The position numbers and the translations under genes are program-made. From positions 5,812,501 to 5,876,500 of the forward strand of contig JAZGTH010000002.1 of the NCBI GenBank assembly GCA_036877525.1: DNA of 64,000 bases, in the 5' to 3' direction. Positions 13,077-23,420 of this stretch are shown in pieces (the stretch's first letter is position 1; each line of letters starts with the position of its first letter). The notes beneath the pieces are model-generated. The model was given only the letters and a program-made list of their open reading frames with translations, made no database searches and had not been told where the DNA came from. The DNA comes from Chromobotia macracanthus (Eukaryota > Chordata > Actinopteri > Cypriniformes > Botiidae).

Positions 13077-16021
13077 GATGGATGAAGGCCAGGAAACAGC
13101 AAGAGGAGATCTTGGCCAGGATCTTACAGACAGAGGTTAGTGAGCAGTTACTTTGGAATTGTACAGCAGGGGAAAGTTTGAAACCAACAGGAAGCAAAAA
13201 AAGGGAAAGGCCAGTGGCCGTTAGTTCATTCAAGTATTTGTGAACAAAAAATATGAAGTAATCTTACATTAGAATTCCTTATGTACATTTGTTACAGCAA
13301 TAAATTTAAAATATGGAAGGAGGTCTGTGTATGGTGAGTTCTGGGTGCTTTAGTTATGTGTGGATGGTTCATGTGGTTTATGCATAGACCACAGCTTCCA
13401 TACTGTCTGTAGCACTTCCACAAACCCCAAATATCTCCCCAGCTCTGACACATATGTCCAGACTATACAAGCTCCAACCCACCAGACAACCTGTAATTAT
13501 TTGTAATTAGGCATGTTTGTTGATGTTACTATGCAGAGTTGATCTCTAGGAAGGTCCAAAACGTGTGTATAAAAAGTCCTCGTGCTCTTTTCATGAAGGT
13601 TTCATTGACTTCTGTGACATATTTAATGGTAGACTGCACAGTTGCATAAGCATGGAGAAGTACATGCTACCTGACTGCTGGTTGTTGCATTTGAGAGCAG
13701 AGAGAGTTGTGTTGCAATAAACACAGGACGTCTTATCTAAATTTGCATTTGTTATTGTTCTGTAATGATAGGGCACATTTTCCTAACCACCATTTAACAG
13801 AAGAGACTGAGAGTGGTTGAAAGAAGCTGATTGTAAAAGAAAAAGGTGAAAGGTCACAAAACTGTGAAATACATTTCTGTGCATTTCTTATCCATTAATT
13901 AATTATTTCACTTATTCATTCTAATGTGCTGCCTATAGTCAACACTGGACATTTTCTAATGTCCATCATCTGTTGTCTTTGACTTTAGATGTGTATCACA
14001 GCCTAATAGCTCTTACATCGATCGTCTATCATTCTGACTGGATTATATTTAAGATATGAAATATTAATGTAAGAATAAGCTGCTTTGGGGTCGATTGGTA
14101 TTGAATATTTTATCATCTCATGACTGAACGCAGCAGGCCATGTGAGAAAGATGTGGGAGGGGCTACATGCACACACTCACAGTTATACATAGAACACACT
14201 GGGCCAAGAGATGGTGATGTTGATAAGTTTGTACATGCCTGTGCAAAAGTGAGACTATTGGTTGCTCGTGGGATAATGTTCTTGTAAAACGATAATGGTG
14301 TAGGAGTTTTGTCATGGACTGAATCGAGCCTTTACTGGTTCTATCTGGGGTTCACTTGAACAGCACCTGCGCTCTGTTTGTGTACATTTATGTCTATCAA
14401 ATAGGTTACTTGTACGGTAAACCATTGAGTGTTATGTGCTCATATCTGTGTATGCTAAGTAGTTAGTCTAAAGTGATTCTAAGTGGTCATAAAGTTGATG
14501 AATGTATCTTTTGTTATTATAAGATTAATGAGAGTGGATGTGTGTATGAATTTGTGCATTAAGATATCCATAACATGAGGGAGAGAGAGAGAAAGAGCAA
14601 CAGTGCAACCAGTATTAGGCAAGTCTGAAACCGAAAAGTGTCATGTCAGTTTCTGCTGCAAATCAGAAAGAGGAAGTTTAAGAGAGCAAAGTACTTTGTT
14701 TGAATCTGCATGTCACATGGATTCAGAGATCGTCCATCCTTAGATTAGACACCAGACAATCTGCGGCAAGACCCCCATACCCACCAGAGAGAAGGTATGG
14801 CTATGCTCATTAAATCTCAAAATCAAGTTCAGGAAGTTACAGAAGATGTTCTGGAATTGATTACCTGCTTCTGTTGATAGACGTCTGAATTTATGTCTTA
14901 AAATGTGGGGTGTTTTATAGTTTATAGCAGGAAGGTTTATAGAAGGATTGTTTTCAGTGACTTGCATGTCATTTATAATGGGGATATGATTAAAAAGAGC
15001 ACAGAGTTGAGAAATGACAGAATGGCCAGATTTTGTCACCAGAATGTAGAAAAAACGTGTTAGTTCTTTCATCATTCACAAAAAGCTATGCTAGTTGACA
15101 GTTGTAAAAATGTGTCTTTTACAATATCATCATAGAAAAAAGCTTGTTATATCAAAGGTAATAGATGGCAGCTGCTAGAAGGCAGTTTGTTATTACTGTT
15201 AGTAGTGGTAACAGTGGGGTAACAGTACCCTGTTGTCCAGCACCTGTCCTTGTCCCGCATCCCTCCAGTTGGCTAGGAAGGAAGTCTTCAGTAGCACAGC
15301 TGGCTATGTGCCAGGGGAACCTCCAAACATGAGGATATTTGCCTGCTACTGTTTAAAAGTTTAGTGTGGTGTTATTGTTAAAACAGCTTTGAAGATCATT
15401 GTGTTAAAAATGGTTTTGTCATTTCTGTCTTTCATTTCTAAAATGTAAGATATTTTTATAATCTACAAATAATTTTTTTCATTTCGTTTTTAACTGTTCC
15501 TTCTCAGTGTTTTGCTGCTGGAAAATTAACATAACAAAGATTTAGACTCAGCGTGTGTTCTGTCACACACGCTTTCTCAGTTCTCTTTATAGAAGAAAGC
15601 ACATGACCAATGAATGCTGTAGTCTATTGGAGAAAAATGCTAAATGTCCTTTAAAAAAATGATATTAGGGTGGTTGTCATGTCATACAGTGTCCTGCATG
15701 TCCTTCATCTAAAATCCTAATCCTAATAATTATACAAAGTAGTTTTATAACCTAGCATTTACTTTTAGCTGTGACTTGTAGATGTTGGCTGCATGTGGGT
15801 TTTGCAAGATATTAGAACAGGCCTCTCTTTCTTATCAATAGATATCAAAAATGCATAAGCCAGTCTGACTTAGCAATGTGAGACATGCAAAAATATCTTC
15901 TGTTTGTTTTAAGGGTTTGTCGTTTTGTTTTCGTAACTTTCCTCTCGCTCTGACCTACATACAGAATAATTCTTTGATGTTAAATAAAGAAACAGGAATG
16001 GAAAATTCTCATTTTCTCTAG
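11713..16021 (+). other. rassf2: rassf2 intron 1
   Basis: Long 5' intron implied by the CpG-rich first exon and the acceptor TTTTCTCTAG at 16021. It contains the 89-bp (TG)n microsatellite at 12984 and otherwise no coding signal. The ORFs spanning the microsatellite are products of the repeat. Confidence 0.55.
12984..13072. repeat. (TG)n microsatellite, about 44 units
   Basis: Uninterrupted TG dinucleotide run of 89 bases in rassf2 intron 1. It is the longest pure microsatellite in the window. It creates poly-Cys/Val and poly-His/Thr ORFs on the two strands, which are artefacts. Confidence 0.97.
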
Positions 16022-16030
16022 AGACGTTCC

Positions 16031-16060
16031 ATGCAGTTGTGGCTGGAGTACAATGGATGA
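16031..16060 (+). other. upstream ORF overlapping the rassf2 start codon
   Basis: ATG at 16031 opens a nine-codon ORF (MQLWLEYNG) that ends at TGA 16058-16060. It is out of frame with rassf2 and runs past the main ATG at 16053. If the exon starts at 16022 as the acceptor suggests, this uORF is in every transcript using that exon and could reduce initiation at the main start. Confidence 0.5.
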
Positions 16061-19000
16061 CAGGAATGATGGAGTGCGATTTGGAGAGAACAAATTCATC
16101 AGCAAGTGAGTATAAATCTTACACCAAATGCTTGAGCAGTAAAATCACCCCAGTTACATCTTAAAGGGATAGTTCACTCAAAAATCTGTCTTTAAAGAAA
16201 AATCATCCTTAAGTTATTTCAAGCCTGTATCTCAACCTTGTTTTTCCATGGAACATAAATGACAGAACACAAAGTGCTGTTCCCATTTCTGCATGTCAAA
16301 AACAGCAGCATCAATTTCTTCTCTTGTGTTCTGTTGAAAAAGAAAGTTTGGGTTTGGAATTAACAACAGAGGAGTAAATTAAAAAAAATTCGAATTGATA
16401 TTTACATTTTTACAATTATTGCTTTAATTCAAATTTAAAAATATATAAAAAGTATTTTAAAGAATAAATGAATGAATGTTTTTAAGTGCTGCTTCTTTTG
16501 TTAGAAAAAGTCCACTGTTTTCATCCACCTGCCAATTTAGTTGGCATTGTCATTGGACATTCTCCCTCTAGTTTACTTTACGACACACCCCCTCTGACAA
16601 AATATGTAAGTTTTATTAAATACATTGTTAAGCAAGACTTTGGTCTTTCTCAGGAGCAGCATTCTCTCTCATTTAAAGACCTATAATCTCTACTATGAAG
16701 GAAAGAACCTGCAGCTGCGCCACAGAGAGGTAAGAAAGAGTTTTATCCCTTTCGTCCACACCCCTTCCTGTGGTAGGTGGGGTAGGATTTGACCCCTTCT
16801 GTGCATTCTTAATAATTCACTGTTCTCTGGGGAGTAATAACTGTCTGGGACTGGAGGGGGTGTGACTGGTGTGGGGCTGATCATATGGATCTGCTTTTGT
16901 GTTTGTGAATGGAGTTTGCTTAGGTGCTTTGGCTGTGTCAGTTTTAAATCTGCTGTCTTTTCTCATTTATTACTGTTTTTTATCTTCATCTTTTTGGCTT
17001 TGTCTTCATCTTCAAAAGTTTCTGAGAATCTTTTTGCTTGACAAAATGGTGTTTTTAAATAGACAGATCAGTTGTTTATTGTGATTTCGGGTAACAAATT
17101 CAAAATATTAAGTTAGAGTATATGTGTGTGTTGTGTGTATTATTACTACAGGAAGAGGGAGAGTTGATCATAGAAGGGCTTCTCAATATCTCTTGGGGTT
17201 TGCGTCGACCAATCAGGCTTCAGATGCAGGATGACAATGAGCGAATCAGACCACCTCCCTCCTCTACCTCCTGGCACTCAGGCTGCAACCTAGATAACCA
17301 GAGGTCAGACAATGAATCAAACACACAGACATAAACACATACATTTTTAATGTAGGTCATTAACTTTACACTTATGCTTTATAGAACAGAGTAGTGTATT
17401 TTATTCTGATGTTTCATTGAGAAAGGACACTTAACGTCTTTAAGACTGAAAAAGTGATTTAATTCAGAATTCATTTAATTTAATTCAGCTTTTGACATTC
17501 CAGGAGTTGAAATCTTTAGGACTTCTGTAATATAAATAACAATTTTTTATGGCTTTGACCTACATTCTTGCCTGTTTTTTACTCATTTTCTTTACAAATT
17601 GAAAGTTAAAGAATGGCACCCATTCACATCTAAGCAGTCCAACAGAAATATTTTTTTTCAGCACCTACTGGGTTCAGTAAACAGAAATAAATAGTTACTG
17701 TGAAATAGAAACTGTCTTGCTTTGGGCTAGAAAAGATCATGTTATCTTAACAGCCTATTCCCAGAATCACTTTTAAATCCAGATCTAGTTTGTTGTCAGA
17801 ATATGACTGGAATGGATTTAAAAGCATCGCTCTGATCGCTCTGAAACACTTCTTTCTTGTGAAAGCTCCCATTTTTAAATCTTTTTCGACTGACTGATTA
17901 AGTCTGCATCTGTTTGTCAGTACATGTAGATCAGTAACAGTGTTGTATTACAGTGTTGACATGCTGTGCTGAATAATGCTGCCGCATGTAGCATTTGACA
18001 TGGTTACCAGTGTCTAGAAGAAAGACTTGAAACTTGAACTTGATCTTTAGATGAAGATTCACAGTGAAATAACCTCAGATATCTTTCTGCAACTGCTGTA
18101 CCCAACATTGAGAAGAATCCTATAATGACAGATTGTTAAAAGGGCTGAGCTGAGTTAATTACAGTTCTTTAGGGGGGACTGAGATGAAAGCCAGAGAGGG
18201 CTGAAGCCTTCTTAAATAGAGTCTCATTACAGATTCCCCCTATGAGATAGTGAACCTCCCACCACAGGTTTAAATTACGTAAAATGTTGTTCCTGTTTGC
18301 AAGATTTTTGCATGTTGCACAATAAGTGATTTGTCAACATTAGCAACAGTCATGTCTGTTAGCTCCAATGATTCATGCATTACTTTTTCAATTACATTAC
18401 TTTCCTTAAGCACACGTCTTGTTTATAGTGACACTTCTAATGAACACATAGATTATGTTGGTTTCTGCTGTGGACTGTGAATGTGTATGTTATGTCAGCA
18501 TTTTAATGTTTCTCTTTACTTGTTCTTCAGCCAAGATGGTCAGAAACAGACTCCGCCCCAGGTTGAGGTTACGCCTCCAGTGGACCAATCAAGCAACGGC
18601 ACGACACAAGAACATGCAGAAAAAGATGAGGAAGAAGGTATGTCTTGCATTTAAAAAACATTATATGTAGGTGTCACTTGTCTTTACAGTGTACTTATAT
18701 TCCACCTTATCTTCTCTTGGGCAGAGGGGTGCGATGTTTCTTCTCAGCTTCTTAGAACCAAAAGTGATGCTGGTGTGCTGAGACGGGGCAGGAGACGGTC
18801 TCCTAGCGACCAGCGGCGAATCAGAAGGCACAGATTTTCCATCAATGGTCACTTTTACAACCACAAGGTTGGGAAATTTGAGAGGATGGCTTGTGGGTGG
18901 GAGTGGGATGGTGAATGGGGTTAGGGAAAAGAAAACATCATAGAATAGAGCATAAATAGAATATAAGCAGGAGTAAATGGAAATTGATACCATGATAGAA

Positions 19001-20390
19001 AACAAACGTGTCTAATTGTGAGCATAAATTCCAACTCCTTCCAACTACTTCCTCTGTCTTTCCTTTTCTTGTAGACGGCTGTGTTCACACCTGCATATGG
19101 TTCTGTTACTAACGTCCGGATAAACAGCTGTATGACCACACCACAGGTGCTGAGAGTGTTACTGAACAAGTTTAAGATTGAGAACAGCCCGGATGACTTT
19201 GCCCTCTACCTCGTTCACGCCAGTGGGGGTCAGCAGTTTGATCCTTCCATACTCATGTTGGAATAACTTGACTGTGCGACACTGTATTACCGTCTTGTGG
19301 ACAGAGAACATAACCATTACAACTATGTTTTGTGGTGCATGCTCAATATTACAATTATTCACATAAAATATTCAATTACGCATATTGTTAAGGAGAGGTG
19401 TGCTATTACCATTTGTGATTTGACTTACAATTTACACATGGTGAATTATAAAACTGACGAAGAATCCTTTAACAACTGTAGCATTATAGTGTCAGGTTTT
19501 GCACGGTTGAGCAGCATTTCTAATTTCTTATGAAACTGTAAAATCTTATATTTGTTTCAGAGCGTGTTAAGCTGAAGCGTACAGACTACCCGTTAGTGTT
19601 GAGAATACTTCAGGGACCATGTGAGCACATCTGCAAGATATTTCTAATGGAGCAGGACCTGGGAGAAGAGATCCCCTATGAAGTCAGTGTGTTGTCAGAT
19701 TTTTCATATGGTTTAAAATGTGTTATTGGAACATAATTTTCACCAACATTTTTGAAGATTTTGTTCTTACTGCAGTTATCCTTCACTACACTAGGTGGCG
19801 CAATACATCAAATTTGAGATGCCAGTCCTGCAGAGCTTTATAACCAAACTGCAGGAAGAGGAAGACAGAGAGGTGCAGAAACTGAGAAGCAGGTAATGCT
19901 CCACATTACAAGAGATAATACTGATAACCGTTTAATGATGGGAGAAACAATGTTTTCAGATGCTTTTAATTAAGCCAGTGGCATTGCAGAATTGTTGACA
20001 ACTTTACTATGAGCTCAAAACACCACATGCTGGGGACATCTGCTGGTCAAATGTGTAAATGCAATGAAAATATTTAGAATGAAATCAGATCAAATGAAAA
20101 AAATCATCATACATACCTAAATATACATATCAAAATCTTTGCTATTATATTTAATAGACAATGTGTACATGACATATTTATAATCATACTATAGATTTTA
20201 AAATACAAATTTAATATAGAGTGTAATATAATGCATGTATGTATTGTTTGTCTACTTATATAAAGTCTATTTTCTAGAGTCTAAGCTTCTCTTTTGCTTT
20301 CTTTGTCTCTCTCTGAATAGATACAAGTACCTGCGATGTATCATAGAGAAACAGCTGCAGTGTTTACTAGAGGGTTCCACCTGTATGTGA
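16053..20390 (+). CDS. rassf2: Ras association domain-containing protein 2
   Basis: Scaffold of the RASSF family: the RA domain binds Ras-type GTPases (K-Ras for the mammalian protein) and the C-terminal SARAH helix pairs with MST1/MST2 kinases. Nine coding exons join in frame: 16053-16105, 16654-16729, 17152-17303, 18531-18637, 18725-18867, 19075-19228, 19561-19682, 19795-19892 and 20321-20390. They give 324 residues against 326 in human. Conserved blocks include HLKTYNLYYEG near residue 30, ISWGLRRPIRLQMQDDNERI near 50-75 and a basic stretch RRSPSDQRRIRRHRFSINGH near 155-174. The RA domain runs from about 178 to 268 and the SARAH helix (QYIKFEMPVLQSFI onward) from about 271 to 319. The middle linker (residues 94-145) is divergent. 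The start is chosen because its exon has a 3' splice site at 16021 and alignment to the family begins with this ATG. The donor after exon 5 (AAG|GTTGGG) is weak. Confidence 0.95.
16162..16360. mobile_element. inverted-repeat element fragment (cyprinid MITE-like family), rassf2 intron
   Basis: Begins AAAGGGATAGTTCACTCAAA and continues with CAAGCCTGTATCTCAA and CATGGAACATAAATGACAGA, the arrangement of the same family as the 25725 copy. Diverged and partial; boundaries approximate. Confidence 0.5.
17304..18530 (+). other. rassf2: rassf2 intron between coding exons 3 and 4
   Basis: 1.2 kb bounded by CAGAG|GTCAGA and TGTTCTTCAG. No other feature seen inside. Confidence 0.85.
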
Positions 20391-21306
20391 ACAGTTTTTC
20401 ACCCCTGATGTTCCCTTTAGCACTTATTGTCTCTTTAATTTCTCTGTCTGAGCACAGAGGGGTCTTAGACTGAATTTCTCTGGTACATTCCGTCCTAACT
20501 GATTACCAGACTAAACCACTTATGTGCATTGAATTGATATTTCTTACATTGACAATTTGCTGACCAGTGAAGATAGATGGTACACCTTGTAATTTAAAAT
20601 TGTTTGTATATTTTTCTCTCTGTATTGTTTGCATGATTTGGTGCTATAGAGAATCACATACAGGTACAATAGTGTAAAAGCACATTCCACTAAGCCAGGA
20701 AATTTCTTGATCCAGTTTGAACTGGAAATGGAAATTATAATGACAAGCACAAAGTTTCAAAGATATGTGCTGACAATTATAGTATATTTGTTTGGTTAAG
20801 GACCCTATGACATTGCTTTAGAAGCACAGCATATTAAAGGGCTCATTCCTCTTTTTAAATAGCCAGTAGGCTTAGTTACATCACGGCCATGAACCATGAT
20901 TGCAGATGGTGTGGGGGGAGGAACATTCTCATTCTAGAAGGGCATTTGATTGGACAAATATCTGCATAGTGCAAGATGAGTAATCATATTTTTGATACTT
21001 TTTTCATTTTCAAAGGCAGACAAGTGTCTGTTATTTTAGGAGTACACTAGCATATAGAATGAACCTTTTGATCCACCTTTTGAACCATAAGACATACAGT
21101 AAGACATGGACTAAAAGCCACAAAACCCTAATTCTGTTTTATGGTGTCTTCAAGCCCTTTGTTTAATTTTTACTGGGTTATGATTGGTTGATCACTTCAC
21201 TGTATATGTTGGATGTATTCAGAAAATATGCATTTTATTGTATTCTATATATTCTGAGCCAACCTATTATACTGCTTTAGCTGTCCAAATAGCAAGTGTT
21301 GTTTAA

Positions 21307-21356
21307 ATGAGGCAAATACATATACATACATACGTATGTATATGTATTTGCCTCAT
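21307..21356. repeat. perfect 23-bp inverted repeat with 4-nt loop in rassf2 3' UTR
   Basis: The left arm starts ATGAGGCAAATACATATACA and the right arm ends TGTATATGTATTTGCCTCAT. They pair over 23 bases without mismatch around the loop ATAC. In RNA this would form a 50-nt hairpin. It may be a small palindromic transposon remnant or a structured 3' UTR element. Confidence 0.9.
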
Positions 21357-21518
21357 GACTAGAGTGTGAGCTAATTGCAAAACACTTTGATTTCAGTTGA
21401 CCAATGTCTTATTTAGACAGTGATTAAAAAACCTATTTTGTACCAGACAGGTAAGAATTGTCTATATGAATTGAAGTACTTGATGCTGACTTTGAATATA
21501 AAGGCTGATTGAGAGCAG

Positions 21519-21524
21519 AATAAA
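21519..21524 (+). terminator. rassf2: alternative polyadenylation signal AATAAA
   Basis: AATAAA in GCAGAATAAAGGGG, 1.1 kb after the rassf2 stop and upstream of the stronger-looking signal at 21775. Confidence 0.35.
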
Positions 21525-21774
21525 GGGGAATGTAGGATCTGAACATCTGAATGCAGTTTGAATGTTTGTGTGTGTGAGAGTGACTAGTATGTATTTTGGG
21601 TACCTAAAGAGGACAGCATGCTTACAGTTAAGAGAAAAGCTATATTTTTTACATTTTGATGGTTCTCGTTGACACCTGTTACTGATTTCTGTATTGATAT
21701 ATGGCATGAATTTGGTCTGTATTATAATGCTACTGATTGTAAAACTGAGAATATGATGATGGTAATTATATTTA

Positions 21775-21780
21775 AATAAA
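21775..21780 (+). terminator. rassf2: rassf2 polyadenylation signal AATAAA
   Basis: TTTAAATAAAGTGTTATC followed about 35 bases later by a TGTGTGTGTG downstream GU-rich element, a classical poly(A) site layout. Preferred end of rassf2. Confidence 0.65.
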
Positions 21781-22410
21781 GTGTTATCATCCGAAAATTA
21801 AAAATATTGAACTTGTTAGTGTGTGTGTGTGTTGTGCACTACACACCATCTAGAATGCAAAAGTGTTATTGATTACAAATCTACAGGGTACTACATATAA
21901 AAGACTACTTTTAAATAAAATGCCCAATTTCAGAAATTCAATTTAAATTTCTTGTGAGATGGAGGTGTTCCAGGTTTGTAGTTGTACTGTTCATGTAACT
22001 TTTAAATCCTAACTTTCCCAGAATTGACCAATTGACCAAGAATTGAATCATTGACCTTGATTCCTGAAATCTCTTTTTATTTGATCTTAAACCTTTTAAT
22101 CCAAATATAAATTTCTCTTTGTGGCAGCATCTCTCTCTTTACTTTCGGAAGCACAATTTACAGCAGAAATCTCAAGGCTAATCGAATCAGTCCTGAATGA
22201 CAGAATGAATGACTTTAAAACCTTTCATTAGTTACCTAACCAGTACCTCTGAGCTCATGAAGAGATAAACAGAGACCACATGACCACCCCACAGAGTGAC
22301 CCCAGAGCCTAAACACCTGTGTCATGGTAAATCCATAGACTTCTTAATCCTGTTGATGGATTACAGCAGCATTCTGGTCCAATGTTGGCAACAACGACAT
22401 AGGTTTATTC

Positions 22411-22424
22411 CACGTGACCAATCA
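22411..22424 (+). promoter_or_regulatory. E-box/CCAAT promoter element upstream of prion-like gene
   Basis: CACGTGACCAATCA combines a CACGTG E-box with an adjoining CCAAT box, about 165 bases before the donor of the untranslated exon. CCAAT boxes typically lie 60-100 bases from the start site, so transcription may begin near 22490. No TATA box was identified with confidence. Confidence 0.45.
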
Positions 22425-22479
22425 GAGGAAGCGGAGCAGCCAGGTAATGCCAGGGTATACATGTAAATGTGTCTGTTCT

Positions 22480-22589
22480 GTCTCATACTGTCTTTTCCAT
22501 TCAAGCACTGCAGGCTGGAAAGAACAAAACTTGGACAGTCAGTCTAAACCTTTGAAATATTGAACCTCTCCTACAGATCCTAACTCAAC
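22480..22589 (+). other. untranslated exon 1 of the prion-like gene (5' end approximate)
   Basis: Ends at the strong donor CTCAAC|GTAAGT (22590). It pairs with the acceptor TTTCTACAG at 23411-23419, one base before the coding ATG. The result is a short untranslated exon, an 830-bp intron and one coding exon, the layout typical of vertebrate prion genes. The 5' end is a guess from the CCAAT position. Confidence 0.5.
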
Positions 22590-23420
22590 GTAAGTCAACC
22601 ATCCTGTGGTGTGTTTTTATTTAACCATAAGAATATTTAATGAAAATGTTTTTATTTGTATTAAAAAATCTCAATACTCAAAATCTCAATTCTCTTTTTG
22701 ATTATGTAATGATTACTGTTTCTAATGATAATGTATTGTATATAATATTAACATTAATTTGCTTAATTCAGACACAGTCAACATTATTTCATAGACAGAT
22801 TGTGGTTCTTAAGACTAAACAACCTTTGTGCTGCATTTATGAGCTTGTAGAACAAGAGTTTTAATTGAAAAGGGTTTAGATTATTTTTGAGAATGGATGT
22901 CATACACTGAACTACAAATGATTACTGTATTTTTCTAAGCCTGTCTGTCTAGCTCACAGGATGGTGGCCTAGATTCTGAAACGACTCATTCCACTGTCTG
23001 ATTCTGTTGTACTGATGTTCTGTGGCAGTTTTGACATCTTATAAGGGAGAAAGAATTTTAATCAGCTCCAAAATAAATATTTCCAGTATTTTTGTCTTGT
23101 TTTCTTAAATATCTAAATGGCCTTATTTTACATATTCATTCTTCAGAGGAAGTATCTTTTAAAGCCTTTGGTAAACAGTTCCCGAGATATTTCTGTGATA
23201 AACAGGACTGATTAGGAAAATGGTTTGTGTGGTAAAGGGCCTATGGACATTTTAATATATTACACCTAAAACGTAATTTCTCATCTATCTTGATGTCATG
23301 GCCCTTTATCTAAATTCCTCTATATTTCCCAAGGGGTTATCTTATCTAATATATTTTACTTCACTGAATGTATAGATTCAGGTGCTCTAAATCTGACCTC
23401 TTGACCTCCATTTCTACAGC

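Larger units (their letters stand above)
20391..21805 (+). other. rassf2: rassf2 3' untranslated region
   Basis: Runs from the TGA at 20388-20390 to shortly after the AATAAA at 21775-21780, with an alternative AATAAA at 21519-21524. No ORF of note. It contains a strikingly long perfect inverted repeat at 21307-21356, described separately. Confidence 0.65.

Noticed and set aside
12880..13243. ORFs of 117 and 86 residues with poly-His/Thr and poly-Cys/Val
   Set aside because: Generated by the (TG)n microsatellite in the rassf2 intron.
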